Shown here piece after piece: positions 8,647-17,271 of a stretch of 64,000 nucleotides of DNA (positions are counted from its first letter, which is position 1; every line of letters starts with the position of its first letter). The notes below the pieces were generated by a model. It made no database searches, was not told the DNA's origin, and saw nothing but the letters and a program-made list of their open reading frames with translations. Source of the DNA: an uncultured Collinsella sp. (GTDB lineage Bacteria; Actinomycetota; Coriobacteriia; Coriobacteriales; Coriobacteriaceae); the NCBI GenBank assembly GCA_934630735.1, contig CAKTWK010000003.1, forward strand, positions 1-64,000. Direction: 5' to 3'. The position numbers and the translations under genes are program-made.

Positions 8647-9306
8647 TTACTTCACTTCAAACCTTAAGAGCCTTCGCTCCGGCAGATCGGTCATCTTCAT
8701 CGTGTAAGTCCCGGGAAATGCTTTCTCAAAACGAACGGTCTCGTAACCTTCGAAATAGTCGTTGGTGTTTTGCATCATGAATGGGACGAGCAACTCGTTC
8801 TCCGCCCCAACCTGTACAGCAAACGCAGCAGAACCGCCCAGGGCCGGCATTGCCTGCGTTATCAGATCGGTATTGACCACAAAGTCATAGTTTGGCGCGT
8901 GCTCCGGAACCAAATGCCAAACATACGTTTTAATTCCGCCTTCGACATTGTCCTTATTCCTGACTCGCATCTTTACGGCGATAACACACGTGATGTCGGC
9001 GTCCTTCAATTTCGTTTTCGTATCCACGATGCCATATTTTGAATAATCATCATGCGCACGCTTGAGATACTCGCGCGGCGTGAGCAGCTCCGCCCCGTCC
9101 ATGCAAAACGAATACCCGTCAGTCGCCACATCCTTCGACCCCAGAAACGCCCCATCCATCGAGAGCCATTCGCCCTCCGCATAATATTTCTCAGGAATGA
9201 CCGTCCGGTTCCCGTTAACGACGCTCACCCTCATGCCCGCAAGGCCAGTAACAGCACAGCCGAAAAGAGCGAGCACCGACCTTCTCGTCCACAGGGTCTT
9301 CTTCAT
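8647..9306 (-). CDS. DUF5028-like exported protein of the ABC transporter operon
   Basis: About 219 residues, from ATG 9306 (MKKTLWTRRSVLALFGCAVTG). GTG and TTG codons upstream are alternatives but have poorer spacing to GGAAAGG. An N-terminal signal or anchor segment (residues ~8-28) is followed by an extracytoplasmic domain. The body resembles DUF5028 proteins from Coriobacteriia: YYAEGEWLSMDGAFLGSKD, then repeated beta-type segments and a C-terminal FPGTYTMKMTDLPERRLLRF. It is 5 nt after the ABC ATPase stop, so it is the last gene of the operon. The role is unknown; an immunity or accessory function for the exporter is inferred from position. Confidence 0.65.
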   Translation of the reverse strand: MKKTLWTRRSVLALFGCAVTGLAGMRVSVVNGNRTVIPEKYYAEGEWLSMDGAFLGSKDVATDGYSFCMDGAELLTPREYLKRAHDDYSKYGIVDTKTKLKDADITCVIAVKMRVRNKDNVEGGIKTYVWHLVPEHAPNYDFVVNTDLITQAMPALGGSAAFAVQVGAENELLVPFMMQNTNDYFEGYETVRFEKAFPGTYTMKMTDLPERRLLRFEVK

Positions 9307-9311
9307 CGCGC

Positions 9312-9956
9312 TCACGACCTTTCCCAAACTTTCACAACGGCACCGTCGCGCATGCAGTAAACCCGGTCGGCCAGCTCCTCGAGCACCTCTCCGTCATGGC
9401 TGGACAGAATAACCTCGCGACCCGTTGATGCCGCCATCGCCACAACGCGCTTGAGCATTTCCACGCCCGCTTCGTCGAGGGCATTTGTTGGCTCATCGAG
9501 AACAAGCAGCTTCGGCTTTTCCATAATTGCCGCAGCTATCCCCAGACGTTGCTTCATCCCAAGCGAGTATGCTCGGAACTTCTTTTTTTCGTCCGCATCG
9601 AGCCCCACGAGCCGCAGGGCAGAGCGAATGTCCTCGGGGGTGGCAACGCCCTTGATCTGAGCGATGAGCTCCAGATTGTCGTAGCCAGACAGATATCCCA
9701 AAAAGGAGGGTGCCTCGATCAGCATTCCCAGACTCGGCGGGAACGAGATATCAACTCCGAGCCTTTGACCATCGATTGAGATCTCGCCCTCGGTGGGTTT
9801 AATCAATCCGCAGACCGCTCGCATGAGCATGGTCTTGCCCGAACCGTTTATCCCCTGAAGTCCGACTACGGTCCCAGGGGCAACCTCGATGGACACATTG
9901 CGCAGGACAACGTTTTTGCCCATACGCTTCGATATGTCCCTAACGATCACGCTCAT
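9312..9956 (-). CDS. ABC transporter ATP-binding protein
   Basis: 214 residues. Start MSVIVRDISKRMGKN, overlapping the permease stop by 4 nt (ATGA). Walker A GINGSGKT, a Q-loop region SLGMLIEAP, signature YSLGMKQRL (the LSGGQ variant common in ABC-2 and bacteriocin-type exporters), Walker B LLVLDEP and switch His in ILSSHD are all present. It should power the two permeases encoded immediately upstream. Related systems export or protect against peptides; the actual substrate is not visible here. Confidence 0.95.
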   Translation of the reverse strand: MSVIVRDISKRMGKNVVLRNVSIEVAPGTVVGLQGINGSGKTMLMRAVCGLIKPTEGEISIDGQRLGVDISFPPSLGMLIEAPSFLGYLSGYDNLELIAQIKGVATPEDIRSALRLVGLDADEKKKFRAYSLGMKQRLGIAAAIMEKPKLLVLDEPTNALDEAGVEMLKRVVAMAASTGREVILSSHDGEVLEELADRVYCMRDGAVVKVWERS

Positions 9957-10789
9957 ATCTTGTCCCCCTTTTCTATAAGGTCTGCCCTTCGCAACCACAC
10001 TCCGCCCAGCGATAGGCATAGCGACATAATCACAATTGAAAACAAGACGCTCGAGCCCGCCGCGATTCCCTCTTTGACAATTCCGCCCCAGCGCAACAGC
10101 ATTAGGGCGTTACCCAGCAGCGCCCAATGCCGCGCATATACCGAGCAGATCAGGTAGCTCATTAAAACCACAAACGAGACTGACGACCCAAGCACAAACC
10201 CGACCGCTGCCTGCGCAAACGCAAGCGCCTCGAAAGCAAGAAAGAGTCCTACGAAAAACGGCAGCGCATCTGCCTCGGCAGCTTTGAGAAACCACGGCGC
10301 CAAATTAGCCAGCTGAAGCGACTCGCCATGAATGACCGCGCTGAACGAGGAGCTCACCACCAAGCTCCAAATCACAACAGAGCAAACCACCACGAGCAGC
10401 GAAAATGCCGTTACCGCCGCCACCAAGATAAAACGCGAAACCCACCAAAGGGTTCTTGCCCGACATCGAACAAGCGCTTGCAAACCAAACCCGTGCAACG
10501 ATTCGACCGGATAATCGAGTGTTGTATAGAGAATAAGCAGAATGAGAAAAAGCCATCCTAGCGGAGGCACAAACATGACCCCGGGCCTAGGCTCAAACGG
10601 AGCAGACCCGGCAAACACGAGCGCAAGATTATCCGCAAACCCCAAGGTATCCGTCCTGACCCCATACACAGAAGACAATCCGTAGGCGTATACCAAGTTC
10701 GCAACGGTCACTGCCGCGATCGCAATATAAGTAATGATGTTCTTCTTCAAAACGGTCCTCAGGTCCGCGGCGACCAGCCTAAACAGCAT
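9953..10789 (-). CDS. ABC-2-type transporter permease (second subunit)
   Basis: 278 residues, start MLFRLVAADLRTVLKKNI; its ATG shares one base with the upstream permease stop. About six hydrophobic helices alternate with short loops (ITYIAIAAVTVANLVYAYG, PLGWLFLILLILYTTLDYP, FILVAAVTAFSLLVVVCSVV, and others). The cytoplasmic N-terminus followed by a first helix and a large extracellular loop is typical of ABC-2 exporters. It pairs with the ATPase downstream and the permease upstream to form one transporter. Confidence 0.85.
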   Translation of the reverse strand: MLFRLVAADLRTVLKKNIITYIAIAAVTVANLVYAYGLSSVYGVRTDTLGFADNLALVFAGSAPFEPRPGVMFVPPLGWLFLILLILYTTLDYPVESLHGFGLQALVRCRARTLWWVSRFILVAAVTAFSLLVVVCSVVIWSLVVSSSFSAVIHGESLQLANLAPWFLKAAEADALPFFVGLFLAFEALAFAQAAVGFVLGSSVSFVVLMSYLICSVYARHWALLGNALMLLRWGGIVKEGIAAGSSVLFSIVIMSLCLSLGGVWLRRADLIEKGDKI

Positions 10790-11670
10790 CAGACCACCTC
10801 GCGCCTTTTTAAGAATCTCGCGGAAACCAAAGAAAAGACGAGCAGCAAGATGATTTCCGCAACCCCCGCTCGAATGTCGGGCCAGTTATTTAGCGATTCC
10901 GACCTGATGCTGTTAAGAATGTTGCAGTTAAAGCCAACGCATGAAAGGACGCTAAAAATCCAATCGTTAACAAAGTGCCATGCAACCATAATCAGATATG
11001 GAACGACCATCGCCTTGATTCTGCTGCGAAACACAACCGACAGACCGGTCACGGCCATGGATAGAACCCCCAGCGCCACCGCATCGAACAGCGTATAAAC
11101 CAGCACGTATAACAGAGGCCGGGAATAAAACAAACCAGAAAAATAGCTATGCAGATAGAGCCCAACATAAATCGATTCATCGACCCGGGGGAGATACGCG
11201 GGAAACAGCATGGAGACAATCAGAAAGTTCACGAGTAGCGGAATAGCCGTGACCGCAAACGCGGAGAGGAAAGCAGACAGCATCTTCACGTTCACGTACG
11301 CATTTCTAGAAACACGCGTGCAGATCTGTGCCTCGTAACCGCTCAAACGCTCGGACAGGCATGACCACGACCCGGCCAACATGGCAAGCAACGGCAGCGC
11401 ATAGAAAAACACCGACGCTAACAACGGCGCGTTCGCGCCCACAACAATCCAGTTGCCAAAGCAACTTTCACGCGTTTGGCCGAGGTATGTCTGAGACTGC
11501 AGACCAATGCCGTAGCCAAAAGATAACAGTTGCTTGCGCTCAGTCTCGAGCGTCCACCATGCCTCAATGGCGGCCGCCATCGAAATTGCAGTTGCAACCA
11601 TAAGGGTCAACGCAAATATAGGATTGCCAAATATCTTGGACAGCTCGTGCCGTATTAGATTTCTATTCAA
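10789..11670 (-). CDS. ABC-2-type transporter permease (first subunit), TTG start
   Basis: 293 residues, beginning MNRNLIRHELSKIFGNPIFALTLM from a TTG codon at 11670. An in-frame TGA lies 9 nt upstream of it and the next Met is inside the first helix, so the TTG is the only sensible start; GGAGGG sits 9 nt before it. Six or so transmembrane segments. A four-codon ATG reading frame (M-L-L-E-stop) lies between the SD and the TTG and could modulate initiation. The first gene of the operon; a strong hairpin (11690-11721) stands directly before the SD. Confidence 0.82.
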   Translation of the reverse strand: MNRNLIRHELSKIFGNPIFALTLMVATAISMAAAIEAWWTLETERKQLLSFGYGIGLQSQTYLGQTRESCFGNWIVVGANAPLLASVFFYALPLLAMLAGSWSCLSERLSGYEAQICTRVSRNAYVNVKMLSAFLSAFAVTAIPLLVNFLIVSMLFPAYLPRVDESIYVGLYLHSYFSGLFYSRPLLYVLVYTLFDAVALGVLSMAVTGLSVVFRSRIKAMVVPYLIMVAWHFVNDWIFSVLSCVGFNCNILNSIRSESLNNWPDIRAGVAEIILLLVFSLVSARFLKRREVV

Positions 11671-11689
11671 GCAACATCACCCTCCCATT

Positions 11690-11721
11690 GGCCGGGCCGA
11701 GCAGTAACGCTCGGCCCGGCC
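11690..11721 (-). promoter_or_regulatory. 13-bp GC hairpin immediately upstream of the ABC operon
   Basis: GGCCGGGCCGAGC (11690-11702) and its exact complement (11709-11721) flank a 6-nt loop. On the minus strand it lies after the LuxR regulator and directly before the GGGAGGG ribosome site of the first permease. No T tract follows. It could terminate the regulator transcript or restrain expression of the transporter. Confidence 0.6.
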
Positions 11722-11822
11722 CTAATCACAAGCGGTTAATGATGCGTCGACGCACAGCAACCTTTGCATGAATAGAGAATGATGTCTGTAAACACTCGCT
11801 ATTGAGTTGATCGCTCAGGCGT

Positions 11823-13958
11823 TTACACGTTATCTACCTGCGATAACAATGAAATAAGCTCCGCTTTATTCTTGATCTTCAACTGGCGGTAAGAAGCAGA
11901 CCGCAGTGCTTGCACCGTAGATGCAGCGTAACCGACATCCTCCGCAATAGCCTTTGTCGTTGCGCCCTCCGCCGTCATCAGCAAAATTTGCGACTGAACA
12001 TCAGAAAGGGAGCGAGACGTAAGCAGAGCCAGCTGACGCACGCGAGCCGTTTCGGTGGACCCGTTCGCGCGGTACTCCGAGACGGCCTTCTCGTCCTCAA
12101 CCGAACGGGCGAGCGCGATGTGCGTAACGAACATGGGCACAGACCAGCAAACAATCACCGTTGCCACGACAACATTGACGGCCGAACTTTGCCCCAACAA
12201 CGACGCGAGGAACAACGGCTCGAAAACCGTCAGATCCTGCACCATATTGAGCAAGACGACCCAAACAGGAGCCATCGCCCCGAAGCAAAGCATCCATATC
12301 CCAAGCATTTTGCACCAAGGACAGCTTCGCAGCACCTTATATGTGAGCAACATCCCCGTCAGCACCGCAAGCCCGTGGATTCGCCCCCTAGCGGCCGCAT
12401 AGATTAAGGCAACCATGCCCATTGACACCAACGGCACGATAGCCCGGGTACGAGCACGCACCTTAAACGGACGCAGCTCAACGGCGAGCGAAGCCATAGA
12501 CGCCACGCCGCAGACCAGGACTGGCACGGCCATCAACGGATCGCGTATGCACCTCCATGCCGCGATATAGATAAAAGACCATTCCACAGCAGATAGCATC
12601 GCCCATACGTACGGGCTTCCGAGCCAAATCGCTTCACCTGCTCTATCCAGCGCAGCGCCACGATTCGGTTTTTCACCCGCGTAGTGCAGCGACAGAAGCA
12701 GCCCGAGACCCAATGCATAGCTTAAGAGGGAAAAGGCGACAGCCCGCGAAACACCGGACCCCCAATCGCTATCCGCCATTACCAAGGGACCCGCCGCAAG
12801 GAGGATAAAAAATAATGTAAGCAGGTATCGAAACAGCCGGCGCGTTCGAGCTGATGCCACCATATCGTCAGCATGCCGCTGCGGCAGCTCATGCCCTACA
12901 GTATCGCCCTCACCCGCAAACAACGCCACGAGCTCGCGCGAGCCCGCAACCGACGCCTTCCCGTATGCTCGGTGAAGCGTTGTTCTCACCGTCGATGGCT
13001 TCGTATCCGTCTCCTTGGCAATTTCCGCCGGCGTTTTCCCTTTGAGCAGCAGTCGAACAAACTGCTCTTCTCGAGGCGACAGGGCAGGGGAAAACACCCC
13101 CGCATCGAATGGGTCGGACGTGCGGGGGATATCCGAATCGTTGTTCCGCTTCTTCCTGAGCAACGTGCATACGAAGGCGGCAATAGCGGACACCATCGTC
13201 AGCGACACAATGATCGCGGCATCGTTTGCGAAGTATGCCACCTCAACAGCCGGAACAAGGCCAATAGGAACTGCCACGAGCACAGAACGGGCAGACACGT
13301 CGCTCTGTCCCCGACCAAAGGCGTAGGGGCAGAAAAACAGCAGGACCGCAGCCAATACGAAATAGGCTAGCGGAATTAAAAGCGCAAGACCAATTGGTGC
13401 GGCCGATGCAGAGGATATTCCCCATGGCTCGGGAATGACTCTCCATGAAACTCGACAGCAGAACAGCAGACAAGACATGACGGCTATTGTTTCTGTAAAA
13501 ATCGCGTCCTGCGGATGACGAGTTTCTCTTTCGTCAGCCCGCGTCGCCCCCTGCGTCAAAGGAGAGCCCGCCGTATCCCAAATTACATATGAGAGGAGCA
13601 ACGACCCAGCAAAGCACGAGGCGCATGAAACGCCGCGCAACAGCCAGATAGGCGCAAACACGAATGGAATAGAATCTCCGCGAGCATAGAAGGCCAAGTC
13701 GGCCCACTCGGGAACCGCCGCAATAGTAGCAAGGATAATACCGAAGGCGCCAAGGAACCCCGGCCGCCTTATTTCTCTCCCCTTGCGGAGCGCAACGCCG
13801 TGACCAAACACCGCGAGGCATGCGCCCAGGATAACGAGCCAGGTCATTGCACCTGATGCCAAGCCAATTGAAGATGAAAACCGGTGATAAGGGGTGACCG
13901 CCATTACGATAAGCACAATGGCGCAGGCAGATGTGGCAGAACGGCGGGAAAAGAGCAT
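11823..13958 (-). CDS. Membrane LuxR-family regulator with two TM+HTH units in tandem
   Basis: About 711 residues from MLFSRRSATSACAIV (GGAGG 4 nt upstream). Multi-pass hydrophobic segment to ~residue 270, then a LuxR-type HTH at ~290-345 (LSPREEQFVRLLLKGKTPAE, then IAKETDTKPSTVRTTLHRAY). A second multi-pass segment (~370-640) and a second, more divergent LuxR HTH at ~650-711 (IAEDVGYAASTVQALR) follow. Single TM-LuxR regulators are common in Coriobacteriia; a head-to-tail double is unusual. It lies immediately upstream of the ABC exporter operon on the same strand and is its likely regulator (inference). Confidence 0.88.
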   Translation of the reverse strand: MLFSRRSATSACAIVLIVMAVTPYHRFSSSIGLASGAMTWLVILGACLAVFGHGVALRKGREIRRPGFLGAFGIILATIAAVPEWADLAFYARGDSIPFVFAPIWLLRGVSCASCFAGSLLLSYVIWDTAGSPLTQGATRADERETRHPQDAIFTETIAVMSCLLFCCRVSWRVIPEPWGISSASAAPIGLALLIPLAYFVLAAVLLFFCPYAFGRGQSDVSARSVLVAVPIGLVPAVEVAYFANDAAIIVSLTMVSAIAAFVCTLLRKKRNNDSDIPRTSDPFDAGVFSPALSPREEQFVRLLLKGKTPAEIAKETDTKPSTVRTTLHRAYGKASVAGSRELVALFAGEGDTVGHELPQRHADDMVASARTRRLFRYLLTLFFILLAAGPLVMADSDWGSGVSRAVAFSLLSYALGLGLLLSLHYAGEKPNRGAALDRAGEAIWLGSPYVWAMLSAVEWSFIYIAAWRCIRDPLMAVPVLVCGVASMASLAVELRPFKVRARTRAIVPLVSMGMVALIYAAARGRIHGLAVLTGMLLTYKVLRSCPWCKMLGIWMLCFGAMAPVWVVLLNMVQDLTVFEPLFLASLLGQSSAVNVVVATVIVCWSVPMFVTHIALARSVEDEKAVSEYRANGSTETARVRQLALLTSRSLSDVQSQILLMTAEGATTKAIAEDVGYAASTVQALRSASYRQLKIKNKAELISLLSQVDNV

Positions 13959-14130
13959 ACGGCCTCCATAGCATGTCATTTTATCACTCGATCCGCTCAT
14001 CTATCTCCATGCCCACACCAGCCAACATCAACGATTCAGGCAAACTCCAATCCGAGCCAGATCACGGTCCAGCTTTTGTCCGCAGCCCCCGCCCCAAAGC
14101 AGGATGTGGTTTCCTTTTGGGCGCCGGTTC

Positions 14131-14176
14131 GGAAAGCGTATCCCATTCCAGGGCAATATTCTGGGATGCAGTTTCC
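14131..14176. repeat. Dispersed 46-bp palindrome, family 2, copy 1
   Basis: Left arm GGAAAGCGTATCCCA (14131-14145), 16-nt spacer with GGC at spacer positions 7-9, right arm TGGGATGCAGTTTCC (14162-14176). Twelve of 15 arm positions pair. Confidence 0.75.
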
Positions 14177-14192
14177 GCAGCCCACCCCATTT

Positions 14193-14238
14193 GGAAAGCG
14201 CCTCCCATTATTTGGCTGAAAACTGGGATACGCTTTCC
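14193..14238. repeat. Dispersed 46-bp palindrome, family 2, copy 2
   Basis: Left arm GGAAAGCGCCTCCCA (14193-14207), 16-nt spacer with GGC at positions 7-9, right arm TGGGATACGCTTTCC (14224-14238). The right arm is the exact reverse complement of copy 1's left arm. It follows copy 1 by 16 bp. Confidence 0.78.
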
Positions 14239-14306
14239 GGACGAATCGAAACGGGCCGAATCAATCGGGCCACCTCTCCCCGTTACCCTCGTCATCTGCT
14301 CGAGCG

Positions 14307-14315
14307 TGCTACACT
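14307..14315 (+). promoter_or_regulatory. Candidate extended -10 (TGCTACACT) for the envelope operon
   Basis: TGCTACACT followed by AG is identical over 11 bases to the sequence before the tRNA-Arg gene (minus strand, 24806-24816). It lies about 90 nt upstream of the kinase ATG at 14405. No strong -35 is seen, as expected for an extended -10. Confidence 0.5.
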
Positions 14316-14404
14316 AGCAGCATCTATGCCACCGCGAACGCCGGAACGGGCCGCGCCCCGCGCCCGCCGCTCGCAAACGAACTTTAAACGCACGAGGGTT
14401 GGCC

Positions 14405-16258
14405 ATGCCGCTTTTCTCGCAACATACCGCCCGGTTCTCGCCGGACGTTCCCTTGGAGGGCACCAGCTCTCGCGATCTGCTCAAGCGGTTCCAGCCGCTC
14501 GAGACGCTTGCGACCGGCGGTTTTGGCTCTATCGAGATCTGCCGTGACACGCACCTGCGCCGTCGCGTCGCCATCAAGCGCATCCCCCTCACAGACGGCG
14601 CCGGCATGCCCGCCAGCGATATCATGGACGTGCTGCGCGAGGCGCATACCGCCGCCATGCTTCAGCATCCCAATATCGTGCAGGTTATCGACTTTACGCA
14701 CGACACCGCCTATGCCTACCTGGTTATGGAATATGTCGATGGCATGTCGCTCGCCGAGTTTTTGCATCGAGTCGACGGCCATTCGCTCACCTTTGACGAG
14801 GCGGCGGCCATTGCCGACGCGCTGGGCCAGGCGCTCACCTTCGCCCATAGCAATGGCGTGCTCCACCTGGACATCAAGCCTGCCAACGTGCTCATCGACC
14901 ACTCGGGCAACGTTAAGCTCACCGACTTTGGCATGGCACGCCTGTCGTCTGCCGGCGGCTTTGGCGGCTCGCGCGGCGGCACCATCGGCTACATGCCACC
15001 CGAGCAGCTCGATATCGAGACCGGCACGGTCGACGAACGCGCCGATGTCTTTGCCCTTGCCTGCGTTATCTATGAGGGCTTGTGCGGCAGCGCCCCCTTT
15101 ATGGCGGCCACGCCCAGCGACTCGCTCGGCCGTATCATCAGCGGTGCCACCTACCCCAGTGAGCTCATCCCGCACTTTCCCCCGGGAGCCGAGGCTGCGC
15201 TCATGAGCGCCCTCTCCCCCATGCCGCAAGACCGTCCCAACAGCATCGAGGCGTTTTGCGACCAGCTGCTCGCCGGCTTGGGCAGCGTGCGCGAGGGCCG
15301 TCGCAGCCTGGAGCAGATGGTGGGCGAGCTTTCGAATGACGAGCACGCGGCAGACGATATCGAATCGTTGCCCTATGAGGACGACACCATCGAGGTCGAC
15401 CCCGCACTCGGCTGGGCGGGCACGCGCTGGAGCCACGCGCGCGATTACACCATGCGCGCTATCTCGGCGCTAACGTGTGGTGCCTTTAGCTTTTTGCTCA
15501 TGCAGACGGCTGGCGTCGCGGCGCTTCCCGGACTTATTGCCGCGGCCATCGCAATTGGGGCGGCCGCCGGCCTGGCCCCGCAGATTGGCTCGGCTATCTC
15601 GGCCGTGGGTTTTTTGGTACTTATGGCCAACGCCACCATGCAGGCGCAGGGCATCCTGTCGATGCTGCCCGTCGCGGTGCTCTTTGCCGCCACCATGTCC
15701 GGTTGGTGGATCGCCTGGGGCCGCACCGAAGCCGCCGCGAGCGCTGCGCTCACCTGTGCGGTGGCACTTGGCTGTCTGACGGGCGATGTCCTCTTTGCCG
15801 CCGGGGTCGCCGCCGGCATCGCGGCCTTTTGGCTCGGCCCGGCAAGCGCCGCGGCCGTCACGGGGATGGGCGCGCTTTTTGGCCGCCTGGCTACGGTTGC
15901 GCTTTCCGCCGGAGGCGTGCTGGGACTCGGCAATGTTGCCGCGGCGCTGGGAGACATGCTCTTCTGGGCTGCCGTTGTGCTCGTCGCGGCGACAGCCGCA
16001 CTGACATCTCTGCTGCTCAACGCCCATGCCAAGCGTGCCGAGCAGGGCTCGAACCTGGCTGCAATCGCTGCCATCGCCGGCTGCGGAATAGGCTCCGCGA
16101 CGTCGCTCTGTCTTGCACACCATATGGAAATTGCCAGCCTTGCGGCCGCGGTCGTCGTCAAGGCGGCGGTTGCGGGAACCCTATCCTCTATAATCGTTGG
16201 GATATGCCTATATTTGCTCGGATACCAAAGAACCTATACGGAGAGTGATCTTTCGTGA
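14405..16258 (+). CDS. Ser/Thr protein kinase with multi-pass membrane C-terminus (non-PASTA)
   Basis: 617 residues, start MPLFSQHTARFSP (GAGGG 6 nt upstream). Kinase domain ~22-290: glycine loop ATGGFGSIE, VAIKRI, catalytic loop GVLHLDIKPANVLI, DFG (LTDFGMARL), and GYMPPEQ in the P+1 region. The catalytic loop reads HLD, not HRD, which removes the Arg that normally clamps the activation loop, so activation may not need loop phosphorylation. From ~350 to the end there are about eight hydrophobic helices and no PASTA domain. First gene of a six-gene operon; it overlaps fhaA by 4 nt (GTGA). It may occupy the role of PknA in the mycobacterial cluster (inference). Confidence 0.92.
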   Translation: MPLFSQHTARFSPDVPLEGTSSRDLLKRFQPLETLATGGFGSIEICRDTHLRRRVAIKRIPLTDGAGMPASDIMDVLREAHTAAMLQHPNIVQVIDFTHDTAYAYLVMEYVDGMSLAEFLHRVDGHSLTFDEAAAIADALGQALTFAHSNGVLHLDIKPANVLIDHSGNVKLTDFGMARLSSAGGFGGSRGGTIGYMPPEQLDIETGTVDERADVFALACVIYEGLCGSAPFMAATPSDSLGRIISGATYPSELIPHFPPGAEAALMSALSPMPQDRPNSIEAFCDQLLAGLGSVREGRRSLEQMVGELSNDEHAADDIESLPYEDDTIEVDPALGWAGTRWSHARDYTMRAISALTCGAFSFLLMQTAGVAALPGLIAAAIAIGAAAGLAPQIGSAISAVGFLVLMANATMQAQGILSMLPVAVLFAATMSGWWIAWGRTEAAASAALTCAVALGCLTGDVLFAAGVAAGIAAFWLGPASAAAVTGMGALFGRLATVALSAGGVLGLGNVAAALGDMLFWAAVVLVAATAALTSLLLNAHAKRAEQGSNLAAIAAIAGCGIGSATSLCLAHHMEIASLAAAVVVKAAVAGTLSSIIVGICLYLLGYQRTYTESDLS

Positions 16259-17265
16259 ACTTCCTGAACATCTTCGAGGACCACGTGGCCGGCATCTTCG
16301 GTGCCACCCGTGCCCCGTTCTCCTTTAAGAAGCTTGCCAAGCAGGCCGCTCGCGACATGGAGGATCAGACTCTGGTGATCAACGGTGTCAACACCGCGCC
16401 GGCACTCTATACCATCCTGATCGCCGCCGACGACGATCCCATGCTCGCCCCGTTCTACCCCGAGCTTTCGCGCGAAGTCCGCGAGTTTGTGAAGGCACAG
16501 GCCGAAAAGCGCCGCTATGTGTTTGTCGGCGAGCCCCTCGTTCGCTTTATGATCGACCCGCAGCTGCGTGCCGGTAAGTTCTCGGTCTTTGCCGAGAACG
16601 TCGACGCCCCCACACTCGGTCGTCTGTACGAGGAAGAGCGCGCCTACCAGAATGGCCTGGGCCAGAACAACTCGGCCGCAAGCCGCGCCGCCAGCGCTCC
16701 CCGCGCCGGCAAGCAGCAATTCGCCGCTCCGCAGCGACAGCACCCCGCCGCCATGCCTCAGCAGCCGGCGCCCCGTGCCGCCGCTCCCGACCCGCTCGCC
16801 GTGGCCGATCCCTTTGCGCCCAACGCCCCCGATCCCGCCGCCGCACCCATCCCCGTGCCGCAGACCGTCTCTCGTGACGCCCTCGCCGGTATGGGCGGAG
16901 CCGCCGCGACCGGCGCCGCCGTGGGCCTTGGCGCCGCGGCCGGTATTGCCTCCAACATGGCGAACACCCGCGCCCCGCAGCGCCCGCTCGCCCAGCTCGT
17001 CGACGTCGTGAGCGGTGAGAGCCACAGCATCACTTCCGCGCAGGTAACCATCGGTCGCGAGCGCTCGGTTTCGGACATCGCCCTGCGCGACCCCAACGTG
17101 TCGCGCCGTCACGCCCAGCTCACCTTTACCGGATCGGACTGGTCGATCGAAGACCTCAACTCCACCAACGGCACGCTCGTCAACAACCGCCGCATCACGC
17201 GCTGCCCGCTGCGCAACGGCGACCTGCTGACGTTTGGCCTGAGCACCTTTGAATTTAGGGGATAG
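16255..17265 (+). CDS. fhaA: FhaA-like protein (DUF3662 plus FHA domain)
   Basis: 336 residues, GTG start (MNFLNIFEDHVAGIFG) overlapping the kinase stop. N-terminal DUF3662 domain at ~1-115 (FSFKKLAKQAARDMEDQT), an Ala/Pro-rich linker at ~135-240, and a C-terminal FHA domain at ~245-336 with the phosphothreonine-reading signature IGRERSVSDIAL...VSRRHAQL...STNGTLVN. In actinobacteria FhaA binds phosphorylated envelope proteins and helps regulate peptidoglycan synthesis. Its place after a kinase and before FhaB, PP2C and RodA/PBP supports the same role here. Confidence 0.93.
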   Translation: MNFLNIFEDHVAGIFGATRAPFSFKKLAKQAARDMEDQTLVINGVNTAPALYTILIAADDDPMLAPFYPELSREVREFVKAQAEKRRYVFVGEPLVRFMIDPQLRAGKFSVFAENVDAPTLGRLYEEERAYQNGLGQNNSAASRAASAPRAGKQQFAAPQRQHPAAMPQQPAPRAAAPDPLAVADPFAPNAPDPAAAPIPVPQTVSRDALAGMGGAAATGAAVGLGAAAGIASNMANTRAPQRPLAQLVDVVSGESHSITSAQVTIGRERSVSDIALRDPNVSRRHAQLTFTGSDWSIEDLNSTNGTLVNNRRITRCPLRNGDLLTFGLSTFEFRG

Positions 17266-17271
17266 TCGCTT

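Larger units (their letters stand above)
13959..14404. other. 446-bp divergent intergenic region with a tandem palindromic repeat
   Basis: Separates the LuxR regulator (-) from the envelope operon (+). It contains two copies of the 15-16-15 palindromic element (14131-14176 and 14193-14238) and an extended -10 (14307-14315) for the + operon. The rest (13960-14125) shows no recognised feature. Confidence 0.6.
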
